From positions 349,030-388,928 of the forward strand of contig NZ_LMUJ01000054.1 of the NCBI RefSeq assembly GCF_009765975.1: DNA of 39,899 bases, read 5' to 3'. This document shows positions 32,050 to 39,899 of this stretch, piece by piece. Each line of letters begins with the position of its first letter. Positions within the stretch are counted from its first letter, which is position 1. The notes below the pieces were generated by a model. The model was not told the DNA's origin and did not search any database. It saw only the letters and a list, made by a program, of their open reading frames with translations. Origin of the DNA: Acidisphaera sp. S103 (lineage in GTDB: Bacteria; Pseudomonadota; Alphaproteobacteria; Acetobacterales; Acetobacteraceae). A program made the position numbers and the translations under genes.

Positions 32050-33714
32050 CTAAGCTGTCGCTCTACCATCGGCCGGCGCGGCCGCTTCAGCTCGGCCAAT
32101 CACGACATCCTGGAGTATCATTGCGGCGCATTTCTCGCCGATCATGATTGAGGGTGCGTTCGTGTTACCGGCGATGATACTGGGCATGATCGACGCGTCG
32201 GCCACACGTAGTCCCGCGATGCCGTGCACGCGCAAACGAGGGTCCACCACCGCGTCCATCCCGTGGCCCATGCGGCAGGTGCCGACGGGATGGAAATTCG
32301 CCACGCCACGCTGACGGGTATCTTCCAGCCAGTCCGCATCAGATTGCACGACGGGGCCCGGCAGGATTTCTTCCACCACATAGGGTTTCAGCGCTGGTTG
32401 CGCGGCGATCTGGCGGCACAAATGCAGGCCGTAAAGGATGGCGGATTTATCGTACTCGGTGCGCAACTGATCGAAGCGAATGGCCGGTTGATCGGAGGCG
32501 TTCGGGGTTTTGATGCGCACGAATCCACGGCCTTCCGGACGCAGATGTACGGGGCTGAGGGTGAAGGCGGGGAACGGGTGCGGCACAATGCCGGTGCGCG
32601 TGCGCGATTCCGTGCTCCACATAGACATGTTGATTTGCAGATCGGGGTTTTCCAGCCGCTGATCGGAGCGGACGAAGGCGCCGGCATAGATGCCCGTGCC
32701 GGTCAGCGGGCCGGTGCGGGTAAAAACATAGCGGATGCCCGCGAGAATCTGACGGGTGGTGCTGTTGCCAATGTCGTTCAGGGTGATGGGTTGGTTAATG
32801 CGATAAGACAGATAGCTGTTGAAATGATCCTGCAAATTCTCCCCGACGCCGGCGATGTCGCGCACGACCTCAATCCCAAGATCGCGCAGCAGGTCCGCCG
32901 GACCGATGCCAGAGAGTTGCAGCAATTGCGGTGAACCGAAGGCGCCGCCGGAGACAACGATCTCCTTGGCGGCGCGCGCGATACGGCGCCCTCGTGGGGT
33001 GAGGTATTCGACGCCAACGGCCCGCGTGCCCTCGAAGACGATCCTTTGGGCGTGGGATTCGGTGGAGACAATCAGATTGGCACGTGATTTCGCTGGGCCC
33101 AAATAGGCGCGGGCCGAACTCCAGCGACGGCGGTTGTTCACCGTGAACTGGTAAAACCCGGTGCCTTCCTGGCGCGGGCCATTGAAATCGGGATTGTAAG
33201 GAATGCCTGTCTGCATGGCGGCTTCCAAACAGGCTTTCGCCAGCGGCCATTCATGCGGGATGTCGGTGACATGCAGCGGACCGCCGGAGCCATGCAATTC
33301 GTTGGCGCCACGTTCCTGGTTCTGCGCCTTCTTGAAAAATGGCAGGACGTTGTCCCAGTCCCAGCCCTCGCAGCCGCGCTGGCGCCAATCGTCGTAATCG
33401 GAGGCGGTACCACGCATGTAGACGGTGCCGTTGATCGAAGATGTGCCGCCGAGGACCTTACCGCGCGGCTGATAGAGCGTGCGATTGTTGAGATTGGGTT
33501 CGGGCTCTGATTCGAACATCCAATTCACTTTGGGATTGGTGTAGTTCTTCGTGTAGCCCAACGGAATATGGATCCACGGATTGGTGTCGCGCGGGCCGGC
33601 TTCCAGCAGCAGGACGCGGAACCGGCCGGACTCGCTGAGCCGTCCCGCGACGGCGCAGCCGGCCGAGCCCGCTCCGGTGACAATGTAGTCGTATGTATCC
33701 GCGTCCTCGGCCAT
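32050..33714 (-). CDS. GMC-family alcohol/choline dehydrogenase
   Basis: 554 residues, FAD-dependent. N-terminal GAGSAG (14-19) binds [23 protein letters not shown] is the GMC signature 1 region, and [18 protein letters not shown] is signature 2. The active-site His (475, in [11 protein letters not shown]) and Asn (519, in [15 protein letters not shown]) are present. It oxidises an alcohol to the aldehyde or ketone and passes electrons to the respiratory chain. It lies 122 bases upstream of the BVMO gene on the same strand, and the two could form an alcohol-to-ester catabolic pair. A choline dehydrogenase role is less likely without betaine genes nearby. Confidence 0.9.
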   Translation of the reverse strand: MAEDADTYDYIVTGAGSAGCAVAGRLSESGRFRVLLLEAGPRDTNPWIHIPLGYTKNYTNPKVNWMFESEPEPNLNNRTLYQPRGKVLGGTSSINGTVYMRGTASDYDDWRQRGCEGWDWDNVLPFFKKAQNQERGANELHGSGGPLHVTDIPHEWPLAKACLEAAMQTGIPYNPDFNGPRQEGTGFYQFTVNNRRRWSSARAYLGPAKSRANLIVSTESHAQRIVFEGTRAVGVEYLTPRGRRIARAAKEIVVSGGAFGSPQLLQLSGIGPADLLRDLGIEVVRDIAGVGENLQDHFNSYLSYRINQPITLNDIGNSTTRQILAGIRYVFTRTGPLTGTGIYAGAFVRSDQRLENPDLQINMSMWSTESRTRTGIVPHPFPAFTLSPVHLRPEGRGFVRIKTPNASDQPAIRFDQLRTEYDKSAILYGLHLCRQIAAQPALKPYVVEEILPGPVVQSDADWLEDTRQRGVANFHPVGTCRMGHGMDAVVDPRLRVHGIAGLRVADASIMPSIIAGNTNAPSIMIGEKCAAMILQDVVIGRAEAAAPADGRATA

Positions 33715-33888
33715 CTCGATCCCCTGGTTTTTCTCAGCGCGGCGCCATTGAAGGCGGCGCGAGCGGAAAATGCCAGATGAGGGCGTTCAACCGGCACCAG
33801 TCACACTGCGGCGACACGTGCAGATCCACGACCTCAACGAGAACGAAGAGCTTGACGCGGTTGGTTCTCCTGTTCTGGCAGTCCGGTC

Positions 33889-34697
33889 GGTTCTGTTGCA
33901 GCTTTTCGCCGCGAGAGGGCCTAGGTACAAACCATGCCATGGAGAAACAGCGACAAGCGGCTCAGGTGCGGCAGGATCAATCCTTCAAGGGGCGGCAGTT
34001 TGCCGCTGAGGTGATCCTTCGGGCAGTCCGGTGGTATCTGATGTTCCCCGTCAGTTATCGCGATCTCGAGCTAATGCTGCTGGACCGCGGCGTTGAGGTC
34101 GATCACACCACCATCTTTCGGTGGATCCAGGCTTATGCGGCCGAACTGGAAAAGCGCATCCTGCCGCACCTGCGCAGGAGCAATGGCTCCTGGCGGGTAG
34201 ATGAGACCTATGTGAAAGTCAAAGGCCGCTGGATGTATCTGTATCGAGCGGTGGACAGCCGCGGCCAAACCATCGACTTCCTGCTGTCGGCCAAGCGGGA
34301 CGCTGAGGCGGCAAAACGGTTCTTCCGCAAGGCGTTGGCGCAGCCGCACACAGTGAACCCGCGCACCATCACGGAGGACAAGAATGCGGCCTATCCGAAG
34401 GCGGCCGCGGAGCTGAAGAGGACGGTGAAGTCTGGCGCTGGTCACGGCTACGACAGGTCAAATACCTGAACAACATCATCGAGCAAGACCATCGAAACGT
34501 GAAACGACTGACCTCTCCAGGATTTGGCTTTGGCAGCTCCTGGACGGCTCGACGAACGCTGGCAGGCTACGAGGCGATGGCAATGATCAGGAAGGGGCAG
34601 GTTCGGGATATCGGTGGTCGCGACATCAAGGATCAGGCGCGGTTCATCGCCTCGCTGTTCGAGGTTGCTGCTTGACGGGTGCGCGGGCGCTCCATGG
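33889..34697 (+). mobile_element. IS6-family element, right end missing
   Basis: GGTTCTGTTGCAGC at 33889 resembles IS6-type terminal repeats (compare GGGTTCTGTCGCAAA at 39803). The frameshifted transposase gene follows. No inverted copy of the end is found after the transposase stop at 34675; only 22 bases remain before the IS5-type element begins, so the right end was lost there. Confidence 0.7.
33939..34675 (+). pseudogene. IS6-family transposase with a frameshift
   Basis: From ATG 33939 the protein reads MEKQRQAAQVRQDQSFKGRQ, then FPVSYRDLELMLLDRGVEVD, WRVDETYVKVKGRWMYLYRA (first Asp) and ITEDKNAAYPKA (second Asp region). Near 34420 the frame breaks (ELKRTVKSGA), while the conserved continuation EDGEVWRW, YLNNIIEQDHRNVKRL (catalytic Glu) and IASLFEVAA is found in another frame up to the TGA at 34673-34675. 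No slippery heptamer is obvious at the break, so this is taken as a loss-of-function mutation. Confidence 0.85.
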
Positions 34698-35774
34698 GGC
34701 GCTGTTGCACGGATCGGGCGATGAGCTGGCTTGGTCGTAGCCAATGGCCCAGTCAAGCGAGGCGAAAGGAGACTGGCTTGGCGATGCGGATCATGCGGTT
34801 GAGGGTATGGACGGCGATAGCGACTTCGCCGCCCTGGCCGTAGTCTGAACGCACGCGCAGCGTCGAGCCAACGGTGTGCTTGTAGCGTCCGATCGCCGTC
34901 TCAACGAGACGACGGCGGCCGTAACTGGTCGTTTTCTGCCAGGCCATGCGGCCCTTCTCCGCAATGAGCTGGACATGACGGTCGCGGATCGTCTGGAAGT
35001 CGTAACGACCGACGACGACCGCGGCGGGATGACGACTTCGACCGGCGGATCGTGCTGGCGGGCAGCAGCCTCTTGATAAACCGCCTCGCCGTCATAGGCG
35101 CCGTCGGCAATAACGCTGACGATCCGTCCTTCCACTGTCGCCAGCAAGGCCGAAACCTGTGTGATGTCGCCGGCATCCTTGTCTGTCAGGACGTGCGCCA
35201 CGATCTCACCCGTTTCGGCATCGACAGCCAGATGCGGCTTGCGCCACCGTCTCGGCTTGCGGCCATGCTTCTCGGTCTCCCACTCGCCTTGACCGAAGAC
35301 CTGCAGGCCCGTGCTGTCCAGCACGACGTGAACAGGTCTGTCATGGCGGGCAGCACGCGGCTGGCGTCCGGCGAAGCCGTGGCCACGCCGGCTGAGGGTC
35401 GAATGGTCGGGCACGGCGATCTGCAACCCCAGCAATCGCAGAACCGAGCGAATGAAGCCTTCGGCCTGGCGCAGTGCCAGATGGAAGACGAGCCGCAATG
35501 TCAGCACCACCTCGATGGCGATGTCGGCATAGATCGGTTGGCCGCCCCGACTGGTTCGACGCGGCGCTTGCCATCCTGATAGCGCTGTTTCGTACAGCCA
35601 GAAGGTCAGATCACCCCGCCGCCGCAGGCCAGCTTCGTAGGCCGGCCAGTTTGTAATCCGACGCCGTGCCTTCGGAATGTGATGACGGCGCGAGGTTGTT
35701 GTGCTTGAACGGCATCTCGCACCCCTAATCGCACCTTTGTCGACCCGCCATCCTCCGATCCACGCACCAACGCC
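34698..35774 (-). mobile_element. IS5-family element with imperfect inverted ends
   Basis: GGCGCTGTTGCACGGATC (34698-34715) and GATCCACGCACCAACGCC (35757-35774) are inverted repeats matching at 14 of 18 positions. They enclose a minus-strand IS5-type transposase spread over several frames. The element is 1077 bp and ends 12 bases before the stop codon of the Hint-domain gene. Confidence 0.75.
34753..35715 (-). pseudogene. IS5-family transposase with at least two frameshifts
   Basis: The start MPFKHNNLAPSS (ATG 35715) soon shifts to the frame reading IPKARRRITNWPAYEAGLRR, DIAIEVVLTLRLVFHLALRQ and DHSTLSRRGHGFAGRQPRAA. The DDE core follows (HVVLDSTGLQVFGQGEWETE with the first Asp, VIADGAYDGEAVYQ with the second). 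Near 35000 the frame shifts again to YGRRRLVETAIGRYKHTVGS (Glu) and ends VHTLNRMIRIAKPVSFRLA at 34753. The gene cannot give a working transposase without correction. Confidence 0.85.
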
Positions 35775-35785
35775 GACGGGACGGG

Positions 35786-38700
35786 CTAAGCGGCAGAGCG
35801 GGCCACGCTGGTCCGGTCATCGGGGTACTGTGTCGCTCCGCAAAGGTACAACGTTATCTGCGCGCCCGTGTCGAAGTGCGCGAACGCCTGCGCGGGCAGT
35901 TCCGCGCGGCCGTCGGTCCAGCGCAGGTTGCAGTCGGCCTCGTGGGCATGGAAGCCCACCGCCAGCCGTTCATCGTTGGCATCGAGCAGCATGAACCTTG
36001 CACCTTGCTGCACCGTCACGCGCCGCAGCGCCACCCCCAGCGACCGCGGGTCGCGGGCGATCCCGAACTCCGACGGCACGATCTCGCGGGATGCGATCAC
36101 CACGTTGCCGGGGTTGGGTGGCACGCAGAAGACATACACCGACCCTCGCTGTTCCACGGCATCCACACGCGTGCCATCCACAAGCAAATGCAGATCGGGA
36201 TCGTCGGTTAGCGGGAGCAGATCGCGTGGTCCCGCCCGGTCCAACAACCTCCGCCAAATGGCATCGACGATGGGGCCGCCGGTCAGCACCGGGGCATAGG
36301 GTTGCTGTGGGGGCAGGCCCCATCCCGAACGGGCATTCTGGAACAGCCAGCGGTTGCCGTCATCGCGGAAACTTTCCGCCGGCGCGCCGTTGGCGATCAG
36401 CACGTCATGGCTGTCCAGTTCGACGTGGTAAATTTCCACTTCCTGGGCTCGGTCGTCCCACAGGATCGTGCGGTGATTGATCAGGAATTCCACCGGGATC
36501 AGCACGTCATCGATGTAGAGCGAATGCGCCTTGGTGACGTGCAGGTCGCGGTTCGGCACGTTGTCGGCCAGGGCGTCCTTGCGCACGATCACCGGGGTGG
36601 CGGCGGTGCGGCGGCCTCGGGTGGCGAGCACCTTGCCGTTGCCGATCCAGATGACCGCGCGCGGCCCGTTATGCGCGGTCAGCACCAGGTCGCCGATCGC
36701 CAGATTCTGCACCGGCACTTCGCCGGCCGGTGTGCCGATCCGCGTGCCGGCCGCGAAGCAGACGACGAGGTTGGTGCCGCCGTTGCCGTCGGGCCCGATG
36801 GTCGGGGACGTGGCGGCCGTCAACGGGAATGACCCGCCGGTGAAGGTGACTTCGCCGTCGGTGTCGCTGACCGAAGCCGGGTTGATGCCGGCCAGGTCGA
36901 TCGTGTCGCCAGCGGCGAAGCCGGTGACGGCACCGGCCGCGCTGTCCGGGGCGCCGAGCAGCAGGGATGCACCGGAGCCGGCGAAGACGATGGTCTCGGT
37001 GCTGGCGATGGTGCCGGTCACGTCCAGCGTGCTGCCGGCCTGGATGGTGAACGAGCCAGTGCCGGTCAGGCTGGCGATCGTCATGCTGCTCGGGTCGAGG
37101 ACGATCGCGCCGTCGTTGATGAGAGCCGCCGCGCCGGACAGCGTGGCGTCCGACAGCATCAGGGTGCCGGCGTTGGTGATCGTCTCGCCGCTGGCCAGCG
37201 TATTGCTGCCGGTCAAGGTCCACTGCGCGCCGGCGTCCACCGCGATCTGGGCGAAGTTGATGAACTGTGTGCCCAGGCCCGACAGCGTGCCGGCGGAGGC
37301 ATCGGCGGCCAGTTCCAGCGTGCTGACGTGCGCGGCGCCGATGGCGTTGCCGCCGTTCACCTGGCCGGAGAACATCGCACCCGGGTCGATGACCAGCCGG
37401 CTCGCGTAGCCGGTGGAAAGCTTTACGGCGTCAATGTTGCCGATGATGGCGCCGGCATTCACCACGGTGATAGGACCGGCCAGGCCGAGAATTCCGTAAC
37501 CCCCGCTGATCGTGCCACCGGTTTGGTTGGTGACGCTGCCGCCGCCGTCGAGACGAATCCCGTATTGTCCCGCAATGCTGCCGGCGTTCACCACGGTCAG
37601 GGCACCAAACTCGCTGATAATCCCGTAACTGTTTCCGACGATTGAACCGCTGCTTTGGTTGGTGATGCTGCAATCAACATTGAGGTAAATGCCGGAGGAC
37701 ACTCCCGTGATGCTGCCGGCATTCACCACGGTCACGCCGCCGGCCTGGCTGAAAATCCCGTAATACCCGCTGATCGTGCCGCCGCTTTGGTTGGTGACAC
37801 TGCCCCCGCCCGTCAAGAGAATGCCCCTGCTGAAGATCCCGTTGAAGGCCCCATACTCGCCGGCGATCACGCCCGCATTGACGACAGTGGCTGCTCCACC
37901 GGGCGCCCCATAGATTGCTGCTTGATCCGACGCGACGACCGTTCCGGTCGAAGCGTTTGAGAGCACGCCCCCCGCCGCCAGCGCCAGCGTTTCAATGAGG
38001 GTCCCGGCATTGGTCAGGGTGACGCCTGAGGAGACGATGTCGCTACCGGCCAGAATCCATTGCGCTCCGGCGTCTACCGTGACCTGCGCGAAATCGACGA
38101 ACTGGGTGCCCAGCCCCGACAGCGTGCCGACAGAACCGGCGGAGGCCAGTTCCAGCGTGCTGACATACGCCGCCCCGATCGTGTTGCCGCCGGTCACCGC
38201 GCCGGAAAACACCGCACCCGGACCGATGACCAGCCGGTTGGTGTAACCGGCGGCGAACCGCACCGCGTCACTGCCGCCGATGATGGTGCCGGCGTTCACG
38301 ACGGTCACGGCTCTATAATTGCCGTAGATCCCGAATCCCGAACCGCTGATCGTGCCGCCACTTTGGTTGGTGACGCTGCCGTCAGCGAAGAGGTAAATAC
38401 CGGTGCGGCCTCCCGTGATGTTGCCGGCATTCACCACATTCACCACGGTGTGGCCCCCGTCGTAAATCCCGAATCCCGAACCGCTGATCACGCCGCCACG
38501 TTGGTTGGTGATGTTGCCGCCGGCGGTGAGGTAAATGCCGTAGCCGGCGGACCCCGCGATGCTGCCGGCATTCACCACGGTCCCGTCGGTAAGCCTGCCC
38601 TTAATCCCGTTATGCCCGCTGATCACGCCGCCGCTTTGGTTGGTGAGGCTGTCGCCGGCTTGGAGGTAAACGCCAGCACTGGACCCCGTGATGCTGCCGG

Positions 38701-38839
38701 CGTTCACTACGGTCAGGCCTTGATAGGTTAGCTGAAGGCCGCCGGTCAGCAGGCCGGTCTGGGTGATGGTCGTCGGATTGTCGATCGCCGCGCCGAGCGT
38801 AACGAGCGTGGTGTAGGTCCCGGCTATCGTATTGGTCAT
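35786..38839 (-). CDS. Large beta-helix repeat protein with C-terminal Hint domain
   Basis: 1017 residues. Residues about 40-560 consist of repeats of the form VVNAGSITG...GIYL...GSVTNQSGGTISG, Gly/Ser/Thr/Asn/Val-rich and typical of right-handed beta-helix surface proteins. A second region (560-690) contains VFAGSGASLLLGAP and FAAGDTIDLAGI, often seen in secreted repeat proteins. At Cys694 a Hint domain begins (CFAAGTRIGTPAGEVPVQNL), with a TxxH-like LHVTKAHSLYIDD (His772) and the ending HDVLIANGAPAES (about 811-823). About 190 further residues follow. There is no N-terminal signal peptide, so type I or another non-Sec export is possible. Hint domains can self-process at the Cys; the role here is unknown. 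AAAAGGATT precedes the ATG. Such proteins are frequent in Acetobacteraceae, as recalled. Confidence 0.85.
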   Translation of the reverse strand: MTNTIAGTYTTLVTLGAAIDNPTTITQTGLLTGGLQLTYQGLTVVNAGSITGSSAGVYLQAGDSLTNQSGGVISGHNGIKGRLTDGTVVNAGSIAGSAGYGIYLTAGGNITNQRGGVISGSGFGIYDGGHTVVNVVNAGNITGGRTGIYLFADGSVTNQSGGTISGSGFGIYGNYRAVTVVNAGTIIGGSDAVRFAAGYTNRLVIGPGAVFSGAVTGGNTIGAAYVSTLELASAGSVGTLSGLGTQFVDFAQVTVDAGAQWILAGSDIVSSGVTLTNAGTLIETLALAAGGVLSNASTGTVVASDQAAIYGAPGGAATVVNAGVIAGEYGAFNGIFSRGILLTGGGSVTNQSGGTISGYYGIFSQAGGVTVVNAGSITGVSSGIYLNVDCSITNQSSGSIVGNSYGIISEFGALTVVNAGSIAGQYGIRLDGGGSVTNQTGGTISGGYGILGLAGPITVVNAGAIIGNIDAVKLSTGYASRLVIDPGAMFSGQVNGGNAIGAAHVSTLELAADASAGTLSGLGTQFINFAQIAVDAGAQWTLTGSNTLASGETITNAGTLMLSDATLSGAAALINDGAIVLDPSSMTIASLTGTGSFTIQAGSTLDVTGTIASTETIVFAGSGASLLLGAPDSAAGAVTGFAAGDTIDLAGINPASVSDTDGEVTFTGGSFPLTAATSPTIGPDGNGGTNLVVCFAAGTRIGTPAGEVPVQNLAIGDLVLTAHNGPRAVIWIGNGKVLATRGRRTAATPVIVRKDALADNVPNRDLHVTKAHSLYIDDVLIPVEFLINHRTILWDDRAQEVEIYHVELDSHDVLIANGAPAESFRDDGNRWLFQNARSGWGLPPQQPYAPVLTGGPIVDAIWRRLLDRAGPRDLLPLTDDPDLHLLVDGTRVDAVEQRGSVYVFCVPPNPGNVVIASREIVPSEFGIARDPRSLGVALRRVTVQQGARFMLLDANDERLAVGFHAHEADCNLRWTDGRAELPAQAFAHFDTGAQITLYLCGATQYPDDRTSVARSAA
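37160..38716 (-). repeat. Two-fold super-repeat within the beta-helix protein
   Basis: Two blocks of about 240 residues (about 42-281 and 317-560) have the same internal order: three VVNAG...TNQSGG...ISG coils, then a fourth VVNAG leading into a module with VSTLELA, GTLSGLGTQF, VDAGAQW and TNAGTL. At the DNA level the pattern recurs as CCGGCATTCACCAC and CTTTGGTTGGTGA blocks. It suggests one internal duplication on top of shorter coil duplications. Confidence 0.8.
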
Positions 38840-38855
38840 CGGTCAATCCTTTTGC

Positions 38856-38874
38856 CATGCCGTCGGACGGCATG
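38856..38874 (-). promoter_or_regulatory. Hairpin next to the ribosome site of the Hint-protein gene
   Basis: CATGCCGTC and GACGGCATG form a 9-bp stem around one unpaired base. In the minus-strand transcript it ends 16 bases before the ATG, immediately before the Shine-Dalgarno GCAAAAGGATT. It might modulate translation or mRNA stability. The short loop would open the innermost pairs. Confidence 0.45.
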
Positions 38875-39022
38875 ACCGAGCATCTATGGCGACCCACGTT
38901 CCCCGGAGCCTGGGGTCGGCGTATTTCTGGCCAGCGGGCATTAGCCGAACCAGATCCATGACATCACGACGCGCCGGGATCCGCATGAATGATCCCATGT
39001 CGTGACCGATACAGATGGATGA

Positions 39023-39073
39023 CTTGACCGTCAAGGAGAATAGTATATATAGCAATATTATTTGATAAGCCAA
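39023..39073 (-). promoter_or_regulatory. AT-rich promoter and possible operator of the Hint-protein gene
   Basis: On the minus strand TTGGCT (39073-39068) and TATATA (39049-39044) are spaced by 18 bases in a locally AT-rich segment that stands out against GC-rich DNA. A palindrome CTTGACCGTCAAG (39023-39035) lies directly downstream of the predicted transcription start, a typical operator position. The leader would be about 200 bases. Half-site spacing does not fit an FNR box. Confidence 0.5.
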
Positions 39074-39802
39074 AATAATGACTCGTGCAATGTAGTATAA
39101 TGTCGTCGAACGGTGGCCAGGATGCTGGCCCGATCCAACCGGCAAAAGTCCCATCCGGGTTAGGCGCAGCGAGCCGCGTGGGAACGAACATCGCGGTAAC
39201 TCGGGTCCGAAGCGGACCCCGTGAAACCTGCATCACGCCGATCCATGACAATGCCAGCCCGATACGTTATCGCCTCATTCCGGCTTCGATCTCGGCTGCG
39301 CGCCCGCTGCCATTTTTGGGCGACTCAACCGAGGGGCACAGGGAAAGCGAGATGCTCAAGGTCGCGAGGGCTTACCGACGTTGTGTTCCCCCACATTCTG
39401 GACGGTCTTAAATAGGAATGGCGCACCTGACCTTGCTCGAACCTGTGACATTCGGCTTCGGTAGGCAACGGTCGATCCGGGTGGTTTGACGTGGAACGGC
39501 TCTCTCGACCAAGTCGCAAGGATCGCCACTTCGCGGGCCCCAGAATTGAGCCTGCGGTGCGGCGCAAGGGCGCGTTGGCTCCGAAATCTCAGTCGCGGCG
39601 GCGGGTCTTGATTCAACATGAAGATTTTTATTGATTTCCGGAAATTGCCGATTCCCTCGCGATTCGCTGTGTGTTTAGAATCGGCTCATGTAGCAGCAGG
39701 CACGGCACCGAACGTCCTGGCGAAGGAGTTTTCTCAGCGCATTGGACCTGTTGGCGCAGGCCACCGCACGGCTGCACGTTGGCGTGCCTGACCCAGTTTT
39801 GA
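39074..39802. other. Stretch of about 0.7 kb without a convincing gene
   Basis: Several frames of 80-108 codons overlap here on both strands, none recognisable. One plus-strand frame (39085-39411) is the longest but has no ribosome site or family match. GGGTCCG-AAG-CGGACCC (39203-39219) is a compact hairpin without a T-tract. A 57-codon frame lies at 39618-39791. The region ends at an IS6-type terminal repeat. Confidence 0.4.
39618..39791 (+). CDS. Possible short protein of 57 residues
   Basis: Frame starting MKIFIDFRKLPIPSRF and ending HRTAARWRA before TGA. The beginning is AT-rich compared with the surroundings. No clear ribosome site and no recognised family, so it may be chance. It ends 11 bases before the IS6 end. 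Confidence 0.2.
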   Translation: MKIFIDFRKLPIPSRFAVCLESAHVAAGTAPNVLAKEFSQRIGPVGAGHRTAARWRA

Positions 39803-39899
39803 GGGTTCTGTCGCAAATTTGGCCGACCGGTCCGGCTGATGCACGTTTGGCGGCGACGGTTTCAGCGGCGAGCATGTGATGATCGAGTTCAAGGGCAGT
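39803..39899 (+). mobile_element. IS6-family element, left end and first codons of its transposase
   Basis: GGGTTCTGTCGCAAATTTGG at 39803 is an IS6-type terminal repeat. The leader leads to ATG 39879, and the seven codons before the window edge read MIEFKGS, identical to the start of the IS6 fragment at 19765. The leaders of the two copies also resemble each other (GGCGGCGAG...GTGATGATCG). The rest of the element lies outside the window. Confidence 0.85.

Noticed and set aside
34400..34460. Programmed frameshift in the IS6-type transposase
   Set aside because: No slippery heptamer or downstream structure is evident, and IS6 transposases are normally made from one frame; a simple mutation is more likely.
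37160..38716. Repeated DNA considered as a CRISPR array
   Set aside because: The repeats are in frame, vary in sequence and length, and encode the beta-helix coils; there are no constant repeats with unique spacers.
39023..39035. TTGACCGTCAA considered as an FNR/FixK box
   Set aside because: The half-sites are three bases apart instead of six, so it does not fit the family's dimer spacing.
39203..39219. GGGTCCG-AAG-CGGACCC hairpin as terminator
   Set aside because: No T-tract and no clear gene upstream.
39484..39499. parS-like sequence GTTTGACGTGGAAC
   Set aside because: It differs from the parS core (GTTTCACGTGAAAC) at two positions, and no parA/parB or other replication gene is near.

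Overview
The window is GC-rich DNA from an alphaproteobacterium. The best guess is a member of the Acetobacteraceae (Rhodospirillales). This rests on the FixL/FixJ/FixK oxygen cascade, a PHA synthase clustered with phosphotransacylase, acetate kinase and FabI, Hyf-like genes ordered BCEFGI, and a large beta-helix protein with a Hint domain. No 16S rRNA or other definitive marker is present, so the family assignment is inference.

Region 1 (1-9930) is a low-oxygen metabolism block. The tail of an NnrS-type membrane protein enters from the left. A tightly packed minus-strand operon follows: phaC, a MaoC-type enoyl-CoA hydratase, pta, ackA and fabI. The MaoC and Pta parts are one reading frame interrupted by a single TAG codon. 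Upstream of phaC is a near-perfect FNR/FixK box placed for class II activation. Divergently transcribed are fixL (with the haem His and the signalling Arg), fixJ, a single-domain receiver and fixK. A match to the FixJ recognition motif lies upstream of fixK. Together they suggest a local circuit: low O2, FixL, FixJ-P, FixK, then PHA and acyl-phosphate metabolism.

Region 2 (10.1-11.5 kb) is mobile-element debris: an IS66 end, a 13-bp inverted repeat, and a dead tyrosine recombinase apparently fused to the tail of a serine recombinase.

Region 3 (11.75-19.2 kb) holds a small XRE regulator with its own promoter and operator, then an overlapping operon hyfB-C-E-F-G-I. It encodes a membrane complex of the group 4 hydrogenase / complex I family. 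In the HyfG-like subunit all four cysteines that would bind the NiFe centre are replaced, while HyfI keeps its proximal [4Fe-4S] ligands. It is therefore probably an energy-converting-hydrogenase-related (Ehr-like) complex and not a hydrogenase.

Region 4 (19.3-27.9 kb) is a pile-up of transposable elements: an IS6 fragment ending in a perfect 52-bp palindrome, a complete Tn3-family transposon whose second gene is a tyrosine recombinase, an ISKra4 fragment, an intact IS6-type element with a zinc ribbon, and an IS66 element with a frameshifted tnpC.

Region 5 (28.0-33.7 kb) holds three minus-strand metabolic genes: a GMC alcohol dehydrogenase, a Baeyer-Villiger-type monooxygenase and an IlvD/Edd-family dehydratase, ended by a strong hairpin. 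The first two could act in sequence on an alcohol (alcohol to ketone to ester or lactone).

Region 6 (33.9-39.9 kb) contains two decayed insertion sequences (IS6 and IS5 types), a 1017-residue repeat-rich beta-helix protein ending in a Hint domain with an AT-rich promoter region, about 0.7 kb with no convincing gene, and the first codons of another IS6 transposase at the right edge.
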